Positions 9,716 to 22,519 of a stretch of DNA of 64,000 bases are shown piece after piece. Below the pieces are notes generated by a model. The model searched no databases, was not told the DNA's origin, and worked only from the letters and a program-made list of their open reading frames with translations. Source of the stretch: Austropuccinia psidii (taxonomy: Eukaryota; Basidiomycota; Pucciniomycetes; Pucciniales; Sphaerophragmiaceae); contig JALGQZ010000009.1 of the NCBI GenBank assembly GCA_023105745.1, positions 17,656,564 to 17,720,563 on the forward strand. Direction: 5' to 3'. The first letter of the stretch is position 1; every line of letters begins with the position of its first letter. The position numbers and the translations under genes are program-made.

Positions 9716-12627
9716 CTATAGTTTTGCCAACTTGGGCTCTCCGATAGCCAATTCAGTATCCCACGGGTTGACGTTAAATTTGACGCCATTTAAAGGTTCC
9801 CTAGAAGCAAATTCCACCAACTTCTCATACACATTCCCATCATAACGACCTAATTCCGAGTTTAACAAATAATCTGGAATCGCCAAGCTATCACACAAGG
9901 CCACTGCTTCCGGCCTGATGAGGGCCAGTAGAGCATAAACTCTATTTCTCAATAGTACATGTTGTCGAGGAGTAATATAGCCCGATGCTAAGAATTCACT
10001 GGCCTCAACATCCATAGTATAGCAAGCTATGGCAGTGTAAAATTTAATTAGTCAAATTGCAAACCAATTTCACACAGATACAGCTAGAAAGCTCACCAAA
10101 CAACTCAAATACCAATTGGATAACGTGGCGTAAAGCAGGCTTAGACTTCAAATTCTTATCGTGTAATACGGCTTGAGCGAAATTTCTGACCAAGAGGAAT
10201 TGACAGTGGGCAACCTGTGAAAGTGGGGATAAATATACAAACATCGCCAAAGCCATGACGACATGTAATTAATATGATGAAAGCATTCTGTCTAGGAACT
10301 CACTGAGCATCGATAAATATCCACTAAAAGACTATTCCAAGTTCGACGTTCAATGTCACGCTTACGAGTAGCTTGGGCAATGAGATAGGCAGCTCGATGT
10401 CCGAAAGCGAAAACAAACCCCTGAACATCATGAACTAGGCGATCATAAAAAATAACGATGGCTCAAAAGATAATACCATCAAGATAATGATTGTTGTAAA
10501 TTTACAGTCACCACTGAATCCAACATTGGATTTTGCCTGGGGATTGTCAAGATATCTCAAAATGTATTCTCCAGTCACATTTGCGGGCGATAACTTCGCG
10601 TTACGATCTTGATACAATGTGCGCATTGTCTTGAAGAGATAGCGACCAGTTTGTTGCGTAATCATATAGCTGTCACCTAAAAATTACAAAATTCTTGAAC
10701 AACACGCTAATGTTCAATGAAGTTTGGTTGAGTTACCTTCCCAAGTAACTGTTGGTAAGTAGTCCGCGTATAAAGCTCCTAGACCAGATGCCTGTGAAAA
10801 GCCATGGCCCCCACAAGCTCTGCGACACTCTTCAATTGCTTGTGCAGCCATAATGGTGCATATAGACTTTAAGCCTGAGGAGGAAGCGTGAACATCGGCG
10901 AGCAAAGAAAAATCGCCCTGACTCATATTCCTTTGACTTTCATCATAGAGACGAAACATTTCGACGCCCTATGATTAACCAATTTTAACTATTTTCAATA
11001 ATTTCGCATTAAAAAAAGATAAAGCGATTGACTCAACGGTGTAATGACAAGCAAACGCTTGAGCCAAAATGGGAAAGATTCGATATTGAACCATCTGGTA
11101 ATCAAGCACTGGATTTTCTGCTGGCTTTTTGCTGTCCATCTATCAAAGTAAAATTGAAGGTCATGATTGAATTCATCAATCTGCTTAGTGATGTTCAAGA
11201 AATGCAATAAGTCAATGATCGTCACATACAACTGGGGCATCTTTGTCTGCAAATTGCCTTCTTATCGCGCAGTATCTGATGGCCACAATTGAAGCACGAG
11301 CAAGAACTTCCCTGGCTTGTTTGACGATGCCAGCTCGAATGAAAGTCATTGTACCATAGGCCAGTTTAGCATTTTGGGGTTTGATATATTCCCCGGTCTC
11401 CGGATTGACACGAGAGAATCGAGCCAATAAATGATTATGAGGGATGCGCACGTTTTCAAATAAGATCATGCCATTATCGGTTGTCTGATACCTGAAGAGA
11501 TGCAACGTGTTAAGTAAGTTGATGATAGGTAGGAACTAAATTGCAGGAACTTTATCTTACCCTAACTTGGGACCAATGTCGCCGATTACACGCCCAGGTA
11601 AGGGCTCCCTAGTTTGAAGATCTCGAATCGGTACCACGAATGGGTGTGGACCGTAACTTTTTCCGTTGGTAAATAATTGGGCCATCACTACCGCATGATC
11701 GGCAGTACGTCCCAAACCGCCTGAAAAAGCAAGAGGGACAAGTCAACAGGGGCAAGTAGTTTGTGAGTGCTTAAAGCTGAATGCTGACCAATCCACCATT
11801 TGGAGGCCGTCAATGAGGGGGAATTGATTATGAACTCTTTAGTGTTTTTATCATAGGTAGCCGTTGTTTCTAGTCCTTGAACATTCGAACCATGACCAAG
11901 CTCAGTTTGAGCGTAACAGCCAATGATCTCAAACTAAGGCAAGACGTTTTGCAAAGTCAGCCTGATTGAAAGGAATCAAAACCCTAGGAAGATCTAAAAC
12001 TAACTCTTTGAGCACGATGAGTGAACAACCTTTGCTGGTCTTCATCACCTTGCTCCAAGAGTGTTTTGAGAAACATAGACTTGTGCAGGCCACTATGATT
12101 TTGGAGGATGATGATCAGCGACGATGTGCGGATCAGACATGTCGATCATTCAGGACTGTAATTTATACTTACAATGGACCAGGTATATCGATCAAAGTCT
12201 CTGCCAAGGACATATCATCTGGATCCCAGTTGTGCTCCTTTGCTAATTGGACGAATCTTTTTTCTTTCCGCAAAGCATGTCTGAATCGATCATCACGACC
12301 CTGGTAGTTTAATCTCTTCTTATCGAAAGCCTCCTCCACTTGGATGATTTGCAACAGTTTGTTTACTCTGTCGAGGTAATCTTGCCCATAAAGGTAAAGC
12401 GCGAGTATCTTTGAATCAAAACTAGCATGACTACGCTCGATATGCAACAACTTGGAACCAGGCGTTCCAGTGGGCTTTAAATGAGATGGGATGGGGATAT
12501 TTAGAGGCAAACCAGAAAGGTCAGTCTGGCTTCCAGTTGACAAATCAAAAGCGTTGTTCGATGACGATTGACTCTTCACAATTAGCGAACCTGGTGGTCC
12601 GACTGCATCGAGTGATTTCTTTGACAT
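9716..12627 (-). CDS. Peroxisomal acyl-CoA oxidase, 11 exons, 726 aa
   Basis: Catalyses FAD-dependent oxidation of acyl-CoA to trans-2-enoyl-CoA with H2O2 release, the first step of peroxisomal beta-oxidation. Exons (minus): 12627-12173, 12092-12005, 11933-11789, 11720-11561, 11491-11230, 11124-11038, 10968-10737, 10676-10512, 10461-10304, 10214-10097, 10026-9716. All introns are GT-AG, phases agree, and the sum is 2181 nt. Family motifs: an oxidase N-terminal domain (about 60-150), [12 protein letters not shown] (about 187-198, flavin/substrate region), [12 protein letters not shown] (444-455) and TWEGD with the likely catalytic base Glu476. The protein ends in Ala-Lys-Leu, a PTS1 peroxisomal signal. 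The start is the first ATG in frame, about 60 nt after a TATA box. A Ser/Pro-rich N-terminal extension of about 60 residues is atypical. No frameshift or stop was seen, so the gene looks functional. The boundaries of introns 2, 5 and 6 are the least certain. Confidence 0.95.
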
Positions 12628-12685
12628 GATAAGATTTTTCAAGACGGGATCAAAAGAAAATGTTGGAAATTCAGAGGACGAGAGC

Positions 12686-12692
12686 TTTTATA
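12686..12692 (-). promoter_or_regulatory. TATA box of acyl-CoA oxidase
   Basis: On the minus strand CTATAAAAG lies about 60 bases before the ATG at 12627. A start site about 30 bases downstream would give a 5' leader of roughly 35 nt. This is inferred from position and consensus only. Confidence 0.5.
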
Positions 12693-12699
12693 GCTCAGT

Positions 12700-14290
12700 C
12701 TGAAAACTCAGAAGACTGAAGATGCTGAATTCCAATTTTCAAAGTTTTGGAATCTCCTGTCAGCGCAAAGACCTCCTTGTCAATTAATTAATTATCCAAA
12801 ATCAAACTAAGCCTGCTTCTTTGAAATTTCCTTGGACACAAAATTTACTAAAATACCCAAAATCAACAGAAATTTTATTATTTGAGAGCTCAACTTGACC
12901 TTTTGGAATTTGAAGGATGCCTTGGCCTTCCTTTAGCAAGTCTTAGAGGGTATTGGTCTAGTTTTTGCCTTGTGCAACATCAAAACTTTCTGATTAATTG
13001 ACTATCTTATGAGACTGCAAGTTTTCAAATCAGAGAGAAAGGCCTTAATTGATTTTGAATAACTGGAATTATTTAGCAATATAAAAATAAAAATAAAACT
13101 CGAACATTTGAAATTGTGTGAAAAAATTGCAAAAAAAAAGATCATGTAATCATTTTGGAAAAACAATAAACTTATCAGTCCTCTCAACGAAAATCTTTGT
13201 TTTTGGAAATCTTCTTGATGAAATTAATCTTGAAGAGAAAAAACCTCTTCAAAAGGAATATCTGGAATTAAAATTGGTAAAAGTAAAATTTGAAAATAAC
13301 TTTCAATTGAACAAAAAAATCTATTAGTAATCTCAGGATTTCTATATTTTGGAAAGTAAATAAACTTGCAAAGAAATTTTTTAAGGTTAAATTTTTATTT
13401 GGAAAAAATATGAAAAAAGAATGTAATTTTTATATATTTTGGGGTTTGGTAACTCCATTTGAAGGGCTTGACAAATGTACATAAGCCCCTTCCATGCTTC
13501 CCTTATTCAATTCTAATATCTGATTGTTTTCTTTGCAATAGAATGAAATTCAAAGAGAAGGGGCATTCAAAACCCTTGGCCTCTTATAGGAACACACCCA
13601 TGATTATTTGAGAACAAGGCTATTCTGTGTCCACTTTGAGTATAAATTTGACTTACAAACAAATCAAAGCAAGTTTTTATAAGTCTGTAATCCTCATTTT
13701 TCACAGTTCTGAGTGAAGAAAAACAAACCACAAGGAAATTGAAATTTCATTTCAAGATTCAATTAAGAAAACCTTTTAAAATTTCAATTCAAAAAATTCT
13801 AAACACAATCATGGATCCACTCAAAATATCTTGGTTCATCCTTTGATTAAGACCTTGATTGTAATAAAGCTTTTGTAATTTTTCAAAATTTCTTTTCAAC
13901 ATCTCCTATCAAACCTTAATTTACTTTCCATTGGGATGAATATTTTTTGAAATAACATATTTATGTTTGTGAAGGCCTCCTTTTGAAGGAATCCTTTTAT
14001 TTTTGGTGTCAAATAAGAAAGTTATTTAGATAAGGGGTATAAAATGTATAAGGGAGAAAAGCCTATTCCATTCAAAATTAAACCCCTCTCCTTTTCTGAT
14101 GTTAGTTATACAACTAAATTGAAATAATAATATATCTCTGCTGATATATAAATCCTTTTTACTGTCCCTAGGAACTGATTTATATAGTAAAGATCTCCCT
14201 GAAACAAAAAACCTATTTTTTTTATATGGATCATCTAGCAACAAAAAAAACCAGCTTCCACTCCTCATATCAAATGCACTCTTTACAAAA
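12700..14290. other. Intergenic DNA, upstream of acyl-CoA oxidase
   Basis: AT-rich sequence between the oxidase promoter and the left LTR of the family 2 element. No coding frame with family features and no RNA gene was seen. It presumably holds the distal promoter. Confidence 0.5.
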
Positions 14291-14295
14291 CCATT
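14291..14295. repeat. Candidate target-site duplication (left) of family 2 Gypsy element
   Basis: CCATT precedes the left LTR and is repeated at 24978-24982 directly after the right LTR. Five bases is the usual duplication size for Ty3/Gypsy integration. The left LTR seems to have lost its outermost ~9 bases, so the match could be chance. Confidence 0.5.
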
Positions 14296-16194
14296 CTTCT
14301 ATGAAACTGTTGATAATATTACTATTAATCAACAGTATTATTACTGTTCTTATGAAATATAATGAATAAATTTATTATAACCACGATTTACTTAATTATC
14401 TCTTTTAATTGTTATACACTAATAGTGGTTATAACAGTTAGCAATAACTGTCTACAAGATTCAATTACAAGTATTTAATAATAAAATTTTTTTATTCAAA
14501 TAATAAGATTAATTTAATATATAATTATAATGATAATTCTTGAATAAAAATATTTCTCAAGGAAAACTTTAAGAATGAAATATAAACACGCAATAATACT
14601 CCAATAATACCTTGTAAAGAATTGGTAGAGAGATTTGACAGATTAATTATGAATTTAGAGGATCAATATAGTATTCTAGAAGTACTACAAAAATATGATA
14701 ATTATATACTATTGTAAATAGTATGTTTCTATAATTTAACCTCTTTTTGATTGATTCTGAAACAATTAAAACACTTAAGAAAAGGATCAACTAATACTTG
14801 TTGGCACTAGAGATATCATTGGATAATAAGATGATTTGAAAAAAACAGCAAAAGGAGGCCTCTTTTAAGTCAAAAAATCTCACAGAGGCATTCAATGGGG
14901 AAAAATTAAAGGCCAGTGAGTGAGAAACCAATTATCCTCTCTGCATTATTGATTGCATCATCTGTTGTCATGTAAGATTATCATGATTACTCAATTAAAT
15001 CTTTTTATGTGATTACCAACCAATATATGGTTAAGAATAAAAGGATTAAAAACTGTTAATATTATTTTATTTAAAAATGAACATTCATTCTTCAAAGTTA
15101 TCAAATTTATTGGAAATTTAATCACAGGTTGTCTTTTCTGTGAATTCTTGAAGATTCAGTGTTTCATATTGAATAATCAAAAATGGACTGTAAGTAAAAC
15201 TTTTTATTTTAACTATTAATTAAAAATTATTTTTGGTTTTATATTAATAATACCCCTCTCCTTTGGTCCTGAAAGTTTAAGAAGGATAAATTAAGAATTG
15301 TATTTTTAATGATTTTTTGAAGTTTTTACCTTATTTCTATGTAGAATTGCAAATAGAACAGTAATAGCTGGTTGTCATGAGGGAAATAAATAGATATTAG
15401 TCCAAAAAGGTTTTTAATTAATCTTTTACGGCTTATAAATTAACAATAATTAAGAGTTGGCATGGCTACAGGAGTCGGAGTTGCTCATTACCTCCTTGTC
15501 ATGTTAAAATAGCAGCTTATTTGTTATTTTCTTATGATTTAATGGGACTTTAACTTAGTAACCAAGCTCTCAAAAAGGCTTTAGTACACTAATTGAGCCA
15601 CGATCCACCATGTATCCAATCTTTAAAGATTTCCATTCCTCAGAGGCCTCAGAAGTTGGGTACCCTGTCTCTCTTTGATGTTTTTTGTCCCCCTTAGCTA
15701 TTTTCATGTCAAAAATAGTGATTCAGGCTTCAAGACTGATATCTACTATGGGCTCAACAGAGCTGCATGAGAAAATACTTCATTTTTAAGCTTCACGAGA
15801 ATGATTAACACTAATGTTAGTGTATATTTAACATGGGATCTCTCATATTCCCATTATTTTGGCATGAAATTGAGCAAAACAAAAGTTTTAACAATTTTTT
15901 TTATGTGCTATTGATGATGTGGTATTTAAGTACCTTCCATATTACCACCTCATAGAGTTAATTTAAGCTTGCTCACTCAATGGAGGTACCCTAGGTGAAT
16001 TTTTGTGTGATATCCAAATCTGGCCTTAAATACATGGATTTACTTACTTACAAAAAAGGTTATTCATCTTTTCTCAAATAAAAAATGATGAATTTTGGAT
16101 ATATACATTACTCATGGGTTATGAATAGTTTAAAAGTTAGTTTTTTATTCATTGTGACCTATTTGGGTATGCAAAATATAACTCCAGGCTCACA
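14296..16194 (-). repeat. 3' LTR (left) of family 2 element
   Basis: Aligns along its length with 22520-24977; for example, TCTATGAAACTGTTG opens both. Both close with the motif GGCTCACA, which on the minus strand reads TGTGAGCC as the LTR start. The site corresponding to the MITE insertion in the other LTR is empty here (near 14980-15000). Confidence 0.88.
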
Positions 16195-16206
16195 TCATCT
16201 CCCACC
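16195..16206 (-). other. Polypurine tract of family 2 element
   Basis: Read on the minus strand, GGTGGGAGATGA abuts the LTR start TGTGAGCC. The position and purine bias match the family 1 tract. Confidence 0.45.
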
Positions 16207-16480
16207 AAAAAATGAAAAAAAATTGTACTACAATTTTATCAATGAGATCAAGAAGAAAAAAAACCAAAAAGGGGGGGTAATTTCCACTTTACAACCCCTC
16301 TATATAACTCAAATCAAGTAATTCACAGAAAATTAAGGATTGTGGCCTTCTTTCATTCCTAAATCATCTCAAAAGTTCATCCGAGTAAGGTGTTTCTTAT
16401 TCTGCCATCCATTAACAGTCATGTACTGAATTTCTGAATCAAATAAGATATTCCCTTTGATTTTTCCCCCTGAGTCTACT

Positions 16481-19400
16481 TTATTTAATTAATCTCTTTA
16501 TATTTTTGTCTTCACTCTGTTCCACTGGGGGTACAGATAAAGGAGTTGAGTTCCCTAAAGGAAAAAATTCTTTGTCAGATGGTTGATAAGATTTCATCAA
16601 GCTGACTGGGAAGGTGTGGTATTTATTTTCCAATTCACCACTCAATTTTAATTGAAATGCATTGGTAACATTTAAGGAAACAATAACAAAGGGTCCTAAA
16701 TAAGAATCCTTAAGCTTCTTTGGCCCTTGGATATTATTAAAATTCAAGGTTGAAACTAGAGCTAAGTCCCCTAATTTGAAGTCTGGTACTTTATTACTAA
16801 TGTCCCACTTGTATCTTTCATAGTCAAAAAGAAGCATTAATGCTTTGTTTTTAATGGTGTTTCACTTTATAAAGCATAATCTTGAATCTGGAAGCTGTAG
16901 GATGGATGTCAATTAAGTCTTTCCTCAGTGTTTTGGCAGGAGTCTGACCTGTATAAAAATGAAATGATGTTTCATATTCCAGCTCTAATGCAGGGATTAG
17001 AGTGCACCAGTCATGGGTAAAGCCATCTGAGTCTTTAAACTATAATACATAGGCACAGAATCTCCTTATCATGTTTTCCAAAGTTTCAATCATTCTCTCT
17101 TCTAGCCCATCAGTTTGAGGATGGTATGCTGTAGAAAAAGGTAACTTGGTCCCAGAAAATCTATGAAGATTGGTCCAAGGGGTAGATGTGAACTGGGGGT
17201 CTCTGTAACTTATGATGCTCTTAAATAACCCTGTATGAGAAATAACTATATTTCATAGAAGAAGTGCTGTATCCATATCAGTGTCATCTTTATTACATGG
17301 TAAGAATATGGGAATTTTTCTGTATCTGTCTACAATGACTCAACAAGCATTATGGCGTTTGTAACTGCTTGGAGGAAGTGCTGTGACCCAATCCATGTGA
17401 AAAATTTCCCAAGGAGATTTTGGTTCCTGAATATGAATCATAAATCCAGATTTCTTTCCTTTACTTCTATTTTCTTTCTGAAATCTGTCACAAGTATGGA
17501 AATATACAATGGTTTCTTTCCTCCAAGATGGCCACCATGCACAGTTTTTGACTTTTTTAAGTATTGTTTCTTCTGATAGGTGTCCAGAATAGATGCTATA
17601 ATTACATTAATGAAGAATGGTATTAATACAAAATCTACTGCATAATGTCATTACAAAAGAATGCTTGGTTCTATAATAGATTATGCCATCAAACAAGTGA
17701 AATATTCCTTCAGAATAGGAAGTTTTCCATAATTCATCCAGTGAGCTGACCAAAGCTGGGTCTTTGAAATATTTGTCCATTAAGGATGTTAAGATATGGT
17801 AATTCTTGTATTCTTCATATGACTCTCTGACTTCCTCAAAGAATTTAGTCCCAATATAAGTCATGTTAATGCCTTCAATTAGAATATGTGGTTCTGTTTC
17901 TGAAGGCAGATAGCCTGGGTTATCAGGGGTATTTGCTAATGCCCACCTTCCCAGTCCATAAGCATTCTTATGTATATTTCCTGCTTTATGAACTATAGTA
18001 ATGTTTTCTCTATATTATTGAATGATTATTTTCCATCTCAACATGTGTCTGTTGGGTGTTTTCATTTTTGGAAGTAATTTTACCACATTAAAGTCAGTTA
18101 TCACCTCAAAAACACTTCCATAAAGATTATAGTATAATTTCTCAAGTGCCCATAACAAACATAAGAATTCTATTTGGATTAAACCATATCTGGCTTCTGT
18201 TGGTTTATCATCAATAATTTGGAATTGATGTAGGGATTCCCCTAATCCATCTCCACATGCAGCAATGTATAGATTAAAAGGTATATTCCATTCTGGAATA
18301 AGGAGTAAAAGTTCTTCTGTAAGAGATTTCCTTATCTTCCCATAGGATTTAATTATTTCCTGTGTAATCTCAAATACTGTGTGTTGATCACAGATTCTAT
18401 AGAGTGACTTTCTAGAATTTCAAAATCTTTCAAGTTTTTTGCTGGCAAATTGAATGAAAGAGATCATTTATTTTTTATTCTGGGATATTGTCTTAAGTAA
18501 CACTTCTGCTAATTTATTTTTTTCAATACTCAATCTTAAACCAGAAAGAATATTTCCCAACTCTTTAAGTTCTTCCAAGCCAAAATTGAATTTCTTGAGA
18601 GAAATCTTCATATTCACTCCTGAAAATCTGTCAAGTACAATTGCAAGTCTTTCAAGGTGCAAAGACCATGATTCTTAACATATAATTATATCATCAATAT
18701 TAATAATGAGCAATCCGTTAGATAATTATGTGATAAAGATGGTATCTATCATTCTTTGATAATGAGATTGAGCATTTTTAATCCCAAAGGGCATTCTCAG
18801 ATACTCATAAATACCACAATGAATGATAATTCTGAGTAATTTCTTGGCTTTAGGTGTTAAAATTTTTTGATGAAAGCCTTTCAATGCATCAATTGAAGTT
18901 ATGTACCTGTATTTACATAATAGGGTCAAGGTTTCTTGGATTCTAGGTATTGAATACCTATCTGGAACTGTGTAAACATTTAGAGCTCTAAGATCTCCAA
19001 CAATCCTTTATTTATCATTATGCCAAGCAATCATGACAGGACCTTTCACTTCAACTTCTTCATTATGGCCTGCTTTTCTTAGTACACAAAGTTGTATCAA
19101 ATCTTGGATATTTTTCTCCAAAGATCCTCTAGCTCTGGGAATTTCTGGGTAAGTTTTTCTTCTAAGTACTGGATGGTATGGTCTATCAATATTAAGAGTA
19201 ATATCAACTTCATGCCCTTTAATAGCGCCTATATGTTCATTATCTGAAGCAAAAGCATTTTTATATGTGTATAACACATTTATAAGCTCTTGTTTAATTT
19301 TTGATGATAATGTTTAATTAATTTGTGGTTCATTAAGTTTATTTGAAACAAATTAATCTTGATGTGTATCTTTGTTTGAAGAGACTACTGATATTTGTTT

Positions 19401-21933
19401 GGGCAAAGTCAAAAAAGCAAATTTCTGTTTTTTGTTTTCTGAAATTGGAAAATATCTGTCTTTATGGTTATTGATGTCAATAAAATAAATATTCAAGTAT
19501 TAATGTAAAATAATAATATGCTGAGAAGTAAAGTTGTCCATTACTACCATCTCTGTCTTTATTCTCATACTTCCTGCAGGGTGTAGAAATATCCAGTTAA
19601 TATCAAATATTCCCAAAGGGTACATATTATTACTGGAGCTACTGAATTGTACTCCTTCTATTGGAAATATATAGTTTTTTCATTTGGGAAGTATAGGTTG
19701 AAGATAGTATTTTCCTGAAAAGTGAAAAAAGCCCTTGTGTCTAAATTGACTTTGGCCTCAATATAATTAAATAAGACTGATGTAATACCAGATGCTCCAG
19801 AAGTGTAGCCTTTGCCTCTAGCAGGATTATTATCACAAATTATAGCCTCCCAGATATTTATCAGGTTGTAAAAATTTTCACTATATTGTAGCAAGTGAGT
19901 ATGGACTTCAGTGACTTCAAAGAAATCTTTAATGTTTTCAATAGGATAGTCCTCTGCTGGTGTGTAATCAGAGATTGCAGAATCTTGGTAAAATTCTTCT
20001 TTCTCTTTAGCACACTGAGCTTCTTCAATTACTTGAACCTCATTTATTTCAGTATTTTTGGTACAAGTGTTGGCCAAACGTGAGGTTCTTGCACATTTAT
20101 GACACTTAATAACAGGTCTTTCAGCTATTTTAGCCTCTCTAGAAGTCTTTGGGACTATTTTGGATTTCATAGGGGTTTCAGTCCAAGGTTTACCAATTCT
20201 TGTCCTAGTAATGATATCTGTCATTGCATTAATACAGTCCTCTGTTAAACATGGCCCTAAAAATCTGCACTTGATTAAATGTTCTAGTCCCCCTCCAAAT
20301 TTTCTTAGTATTGTCATATTAATCATTGAGTAAGACATATCTGGGTGTAAAGCAGAGAATAGTTTTTTTTTGTTTGAGGAACCAAGTAAGTGGTTTATCC
20401 TTATATGAGCTAAAAATGGCACTATAAAAAGGATTTTCCATTTCAAATCTCCAGAAATTGTGGCCCATTTGGTGCTAATCTCAGATTTCCACCAAAGGGA
20501 ATCATGTTTTCCATGTTCTTGTCTCATCTTGTAACACCATTTATTTGAAGTTCTGGTAAATAAGGAGTGTAATTTCCCCACTATCATATCATCAGGTATA
20601 TGAAAATCTTCCTGCAACATATCAATTGTTATAAGGAACTCAATATGGTTATCTTCACATTCACCAGAGAATGTTGGCCATTCTTCTAGTTTGAAAATAT
20701 CCCTTTCAGAGATTAAATTTTCTCCTAGAAAAGGGGTTAAGATTTCTTTGACAGAAAGTTTTTCTTCAGCTAAAGGTGTAGAATGTCTTGGAATATGTGA
20801 ATTTGGCTCACATGTTCAATTATTTCATTCTTTAATTTCTTCCTTTCACTGCTGCTTCTTGAAAAATGTGTGGCAAAAAGATTGGTATTATCAACTATTT
20901 CTAAAACATGATCATTCAGAATTTTGAGTTGGTCATTAATGTGATTAATGGAAACATCCTCCAATTCATCATTTTGTACTTGAAATTTACTCTCAATTCT
21001 GTCACAAGTGATGTAAATTGACTCAATTATGGCATTTGTCACTTTGCACCATTTAGTGAAAATTCTTTCATTTTTTCTTAAGTCATTGATGTTGGATGTT
21101 AATTTATTTAATTATGTATCAAATTTATTAAATTTTACATCCATAATAGATTGAATGTATGTAATTTCATCTATTATCTGTGTGTAAAGGTCCTTTTCAA
21201 CCTTTCCTGTTCCTTGGATGTGAACTCCATAAGGGTTCTGGCCATATTGAACACACTGTGCACAGCCAAAGGTTCCAATTTAATAATCCTTTACCCGTGT
21301 GGGTAAGGTCTGTGCCCATTGGCGTTTGCGTTTCCCTTGCCTTAATTGTTCCTGGGACCTCTCTGTTTCTTCTGAGGTGCTTTGGGGTTGTTTTTGGATT
21401 GTTCTGGAGCTTGTTGATACTAATGGTCCTTCTTTCTCCAAAGCTGGGGTCATTTCCAACTCCTTCTTTTGGTCTATGGATATAATACTTTAGTTCTCCA
21501 ACCAATTCTTTATCTTTTTGACCTTGTTGCTGCAAGACAAGGGACTAAATACTCTCAAGATTTCTATGGTCTTCTCCTGAACCAGAAAGCTCTTGAAGTG
21601 TGAGTAGGAGTTTGTTTCCCCCTGCCAAAGGCTTGGAAAAATTTCCTACTCCTCTTCCTTGGCTTCTCTGTACCAGTTTCTGTACTTTAAATGATATATT
21701 TCTATGGATGCCACTTGGAAGTGGCTCAGACCTTAAAGCATTACGTTGAATCAGTTCAGGCTCAGAGTTAATATCTATGGTTTTTGGTACAGACCTTTGG
21801 GAATGGGGGGCAACTATGGCATCCTCCAAATGTGTCTTTCTGGTATTCCAGGTCTGGCCATGGTCCTTCCTCTTTCTTGTTCAGATCCATCTGGTTGGAC
21901 TGAATAGTTTCTTCCATTTCTGGCGTGCACCAT
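16481..21933 (-). pseudogene. Gypsy gag-pol polyprotein, heavily degraded
   Basis: Minus-strand segments in order: a gag N-terminus from the ATG at 21933 (MVHARNGRNY), then gag segments 21829-21197 in one frame with a TAG between them, 21042-20770, and a 320-codon segment 20620-19658. The last carries a zinc-knuckle-like CHKCARTSRLANTC and the protease site. The protease active site LDTGA is changed to LDTRA near 19740. RT lies at about 19277-18500, with the YIDD box reading NIDD near 18690. RNase H remnants are at about 18450-18000. Integrase follows at about 17864-17000, and a GPY/F-like segment at 16837-16481. Frames shift and stop many times, and a chromodomain is not recognisable at the end. 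No functional protein can be made. Confidence 0.9.
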
Positions 21934-22501
21934 ATTCACATCAATTTAAGGTAGATCAAAGAATAAAGACAAAGAACACACACCTTTTGGTGGTTGTTTG
22001 GATAACTCTGCTTTGAATAAAGTGCCTCTTTTAGCCATCTGCACTCCAATTCTTTTTTCAAATTCTGTACTGGTAATATATCCCCTACTGAGCTTATTAC
22101 CAGCTGCAATGTACTTGATTTAAGACACTAGATAAAAATTGATAAAAGAAAAATTACTTTTTATACTCTTAAAATATTTTTAAGATTCTTTTATAAGTTT
22201 ATTATTTTTTTATATATTTAAGAAACTATTCTTTTTAAAGAAAAAGAATTAAAATTGATAATTATTAATTAAAATTCAACTCAGAGTAGCTCAAAGAGGA
22301 ATCGTATAAGTTTTTTGATGTGAATAAAGGCACACATAAAACAATATAAAATTAATTCAAAGTCCTCAATGAAAAAAGATTTATAAGACAATTTCAAAAA
22401 GAATAATAATTTTAACTTTGAATTGAAGAAAAAAAAATTATTAGAATTAATATTTTTTGGAGCTTAAAAATATATCAATTGAGGGTACAAGGTTCAAAAA
22501 A
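21934..22501 (-). other. 5' leader of family 2 element
   Basis: Non-coding stretch between the primer-binding site and the first gag ATG on the minus strand. It is AT-rich and has no recognised feature. Confidence 0.5.
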
Positions 22502-22516
22502 CACAGTGAGGCCCCA
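22502..22516 (-). other. Putative primer-binding site
   Basis: On the minus strand, TGGGGCCTCACTGTG begins three bases inside the LTR end (CTTACA). A TGG start next to the 5' LTR is the hallmark of a tRNA 3'-end PBS. I cannot assign the tRNA. Confidence 0.55.
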
Positions 22517-22519
22517 AAA

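Noticed and set aside
11966..12307. 113-codon plus-strand frame over the 5' part of the oxidase gene
   Set aside because: Antisense shadow of exons 1-2 and introns 1-2. The minus strand gives a continuous family-specific protein.
12169..12642. Upstream start at 12642 for the acyl-CoA oxidase
   Set aside because: The codon at 12642-12640 is TTG. The first in-frame ATG is at 12627-12625, which also fits the TATA position.
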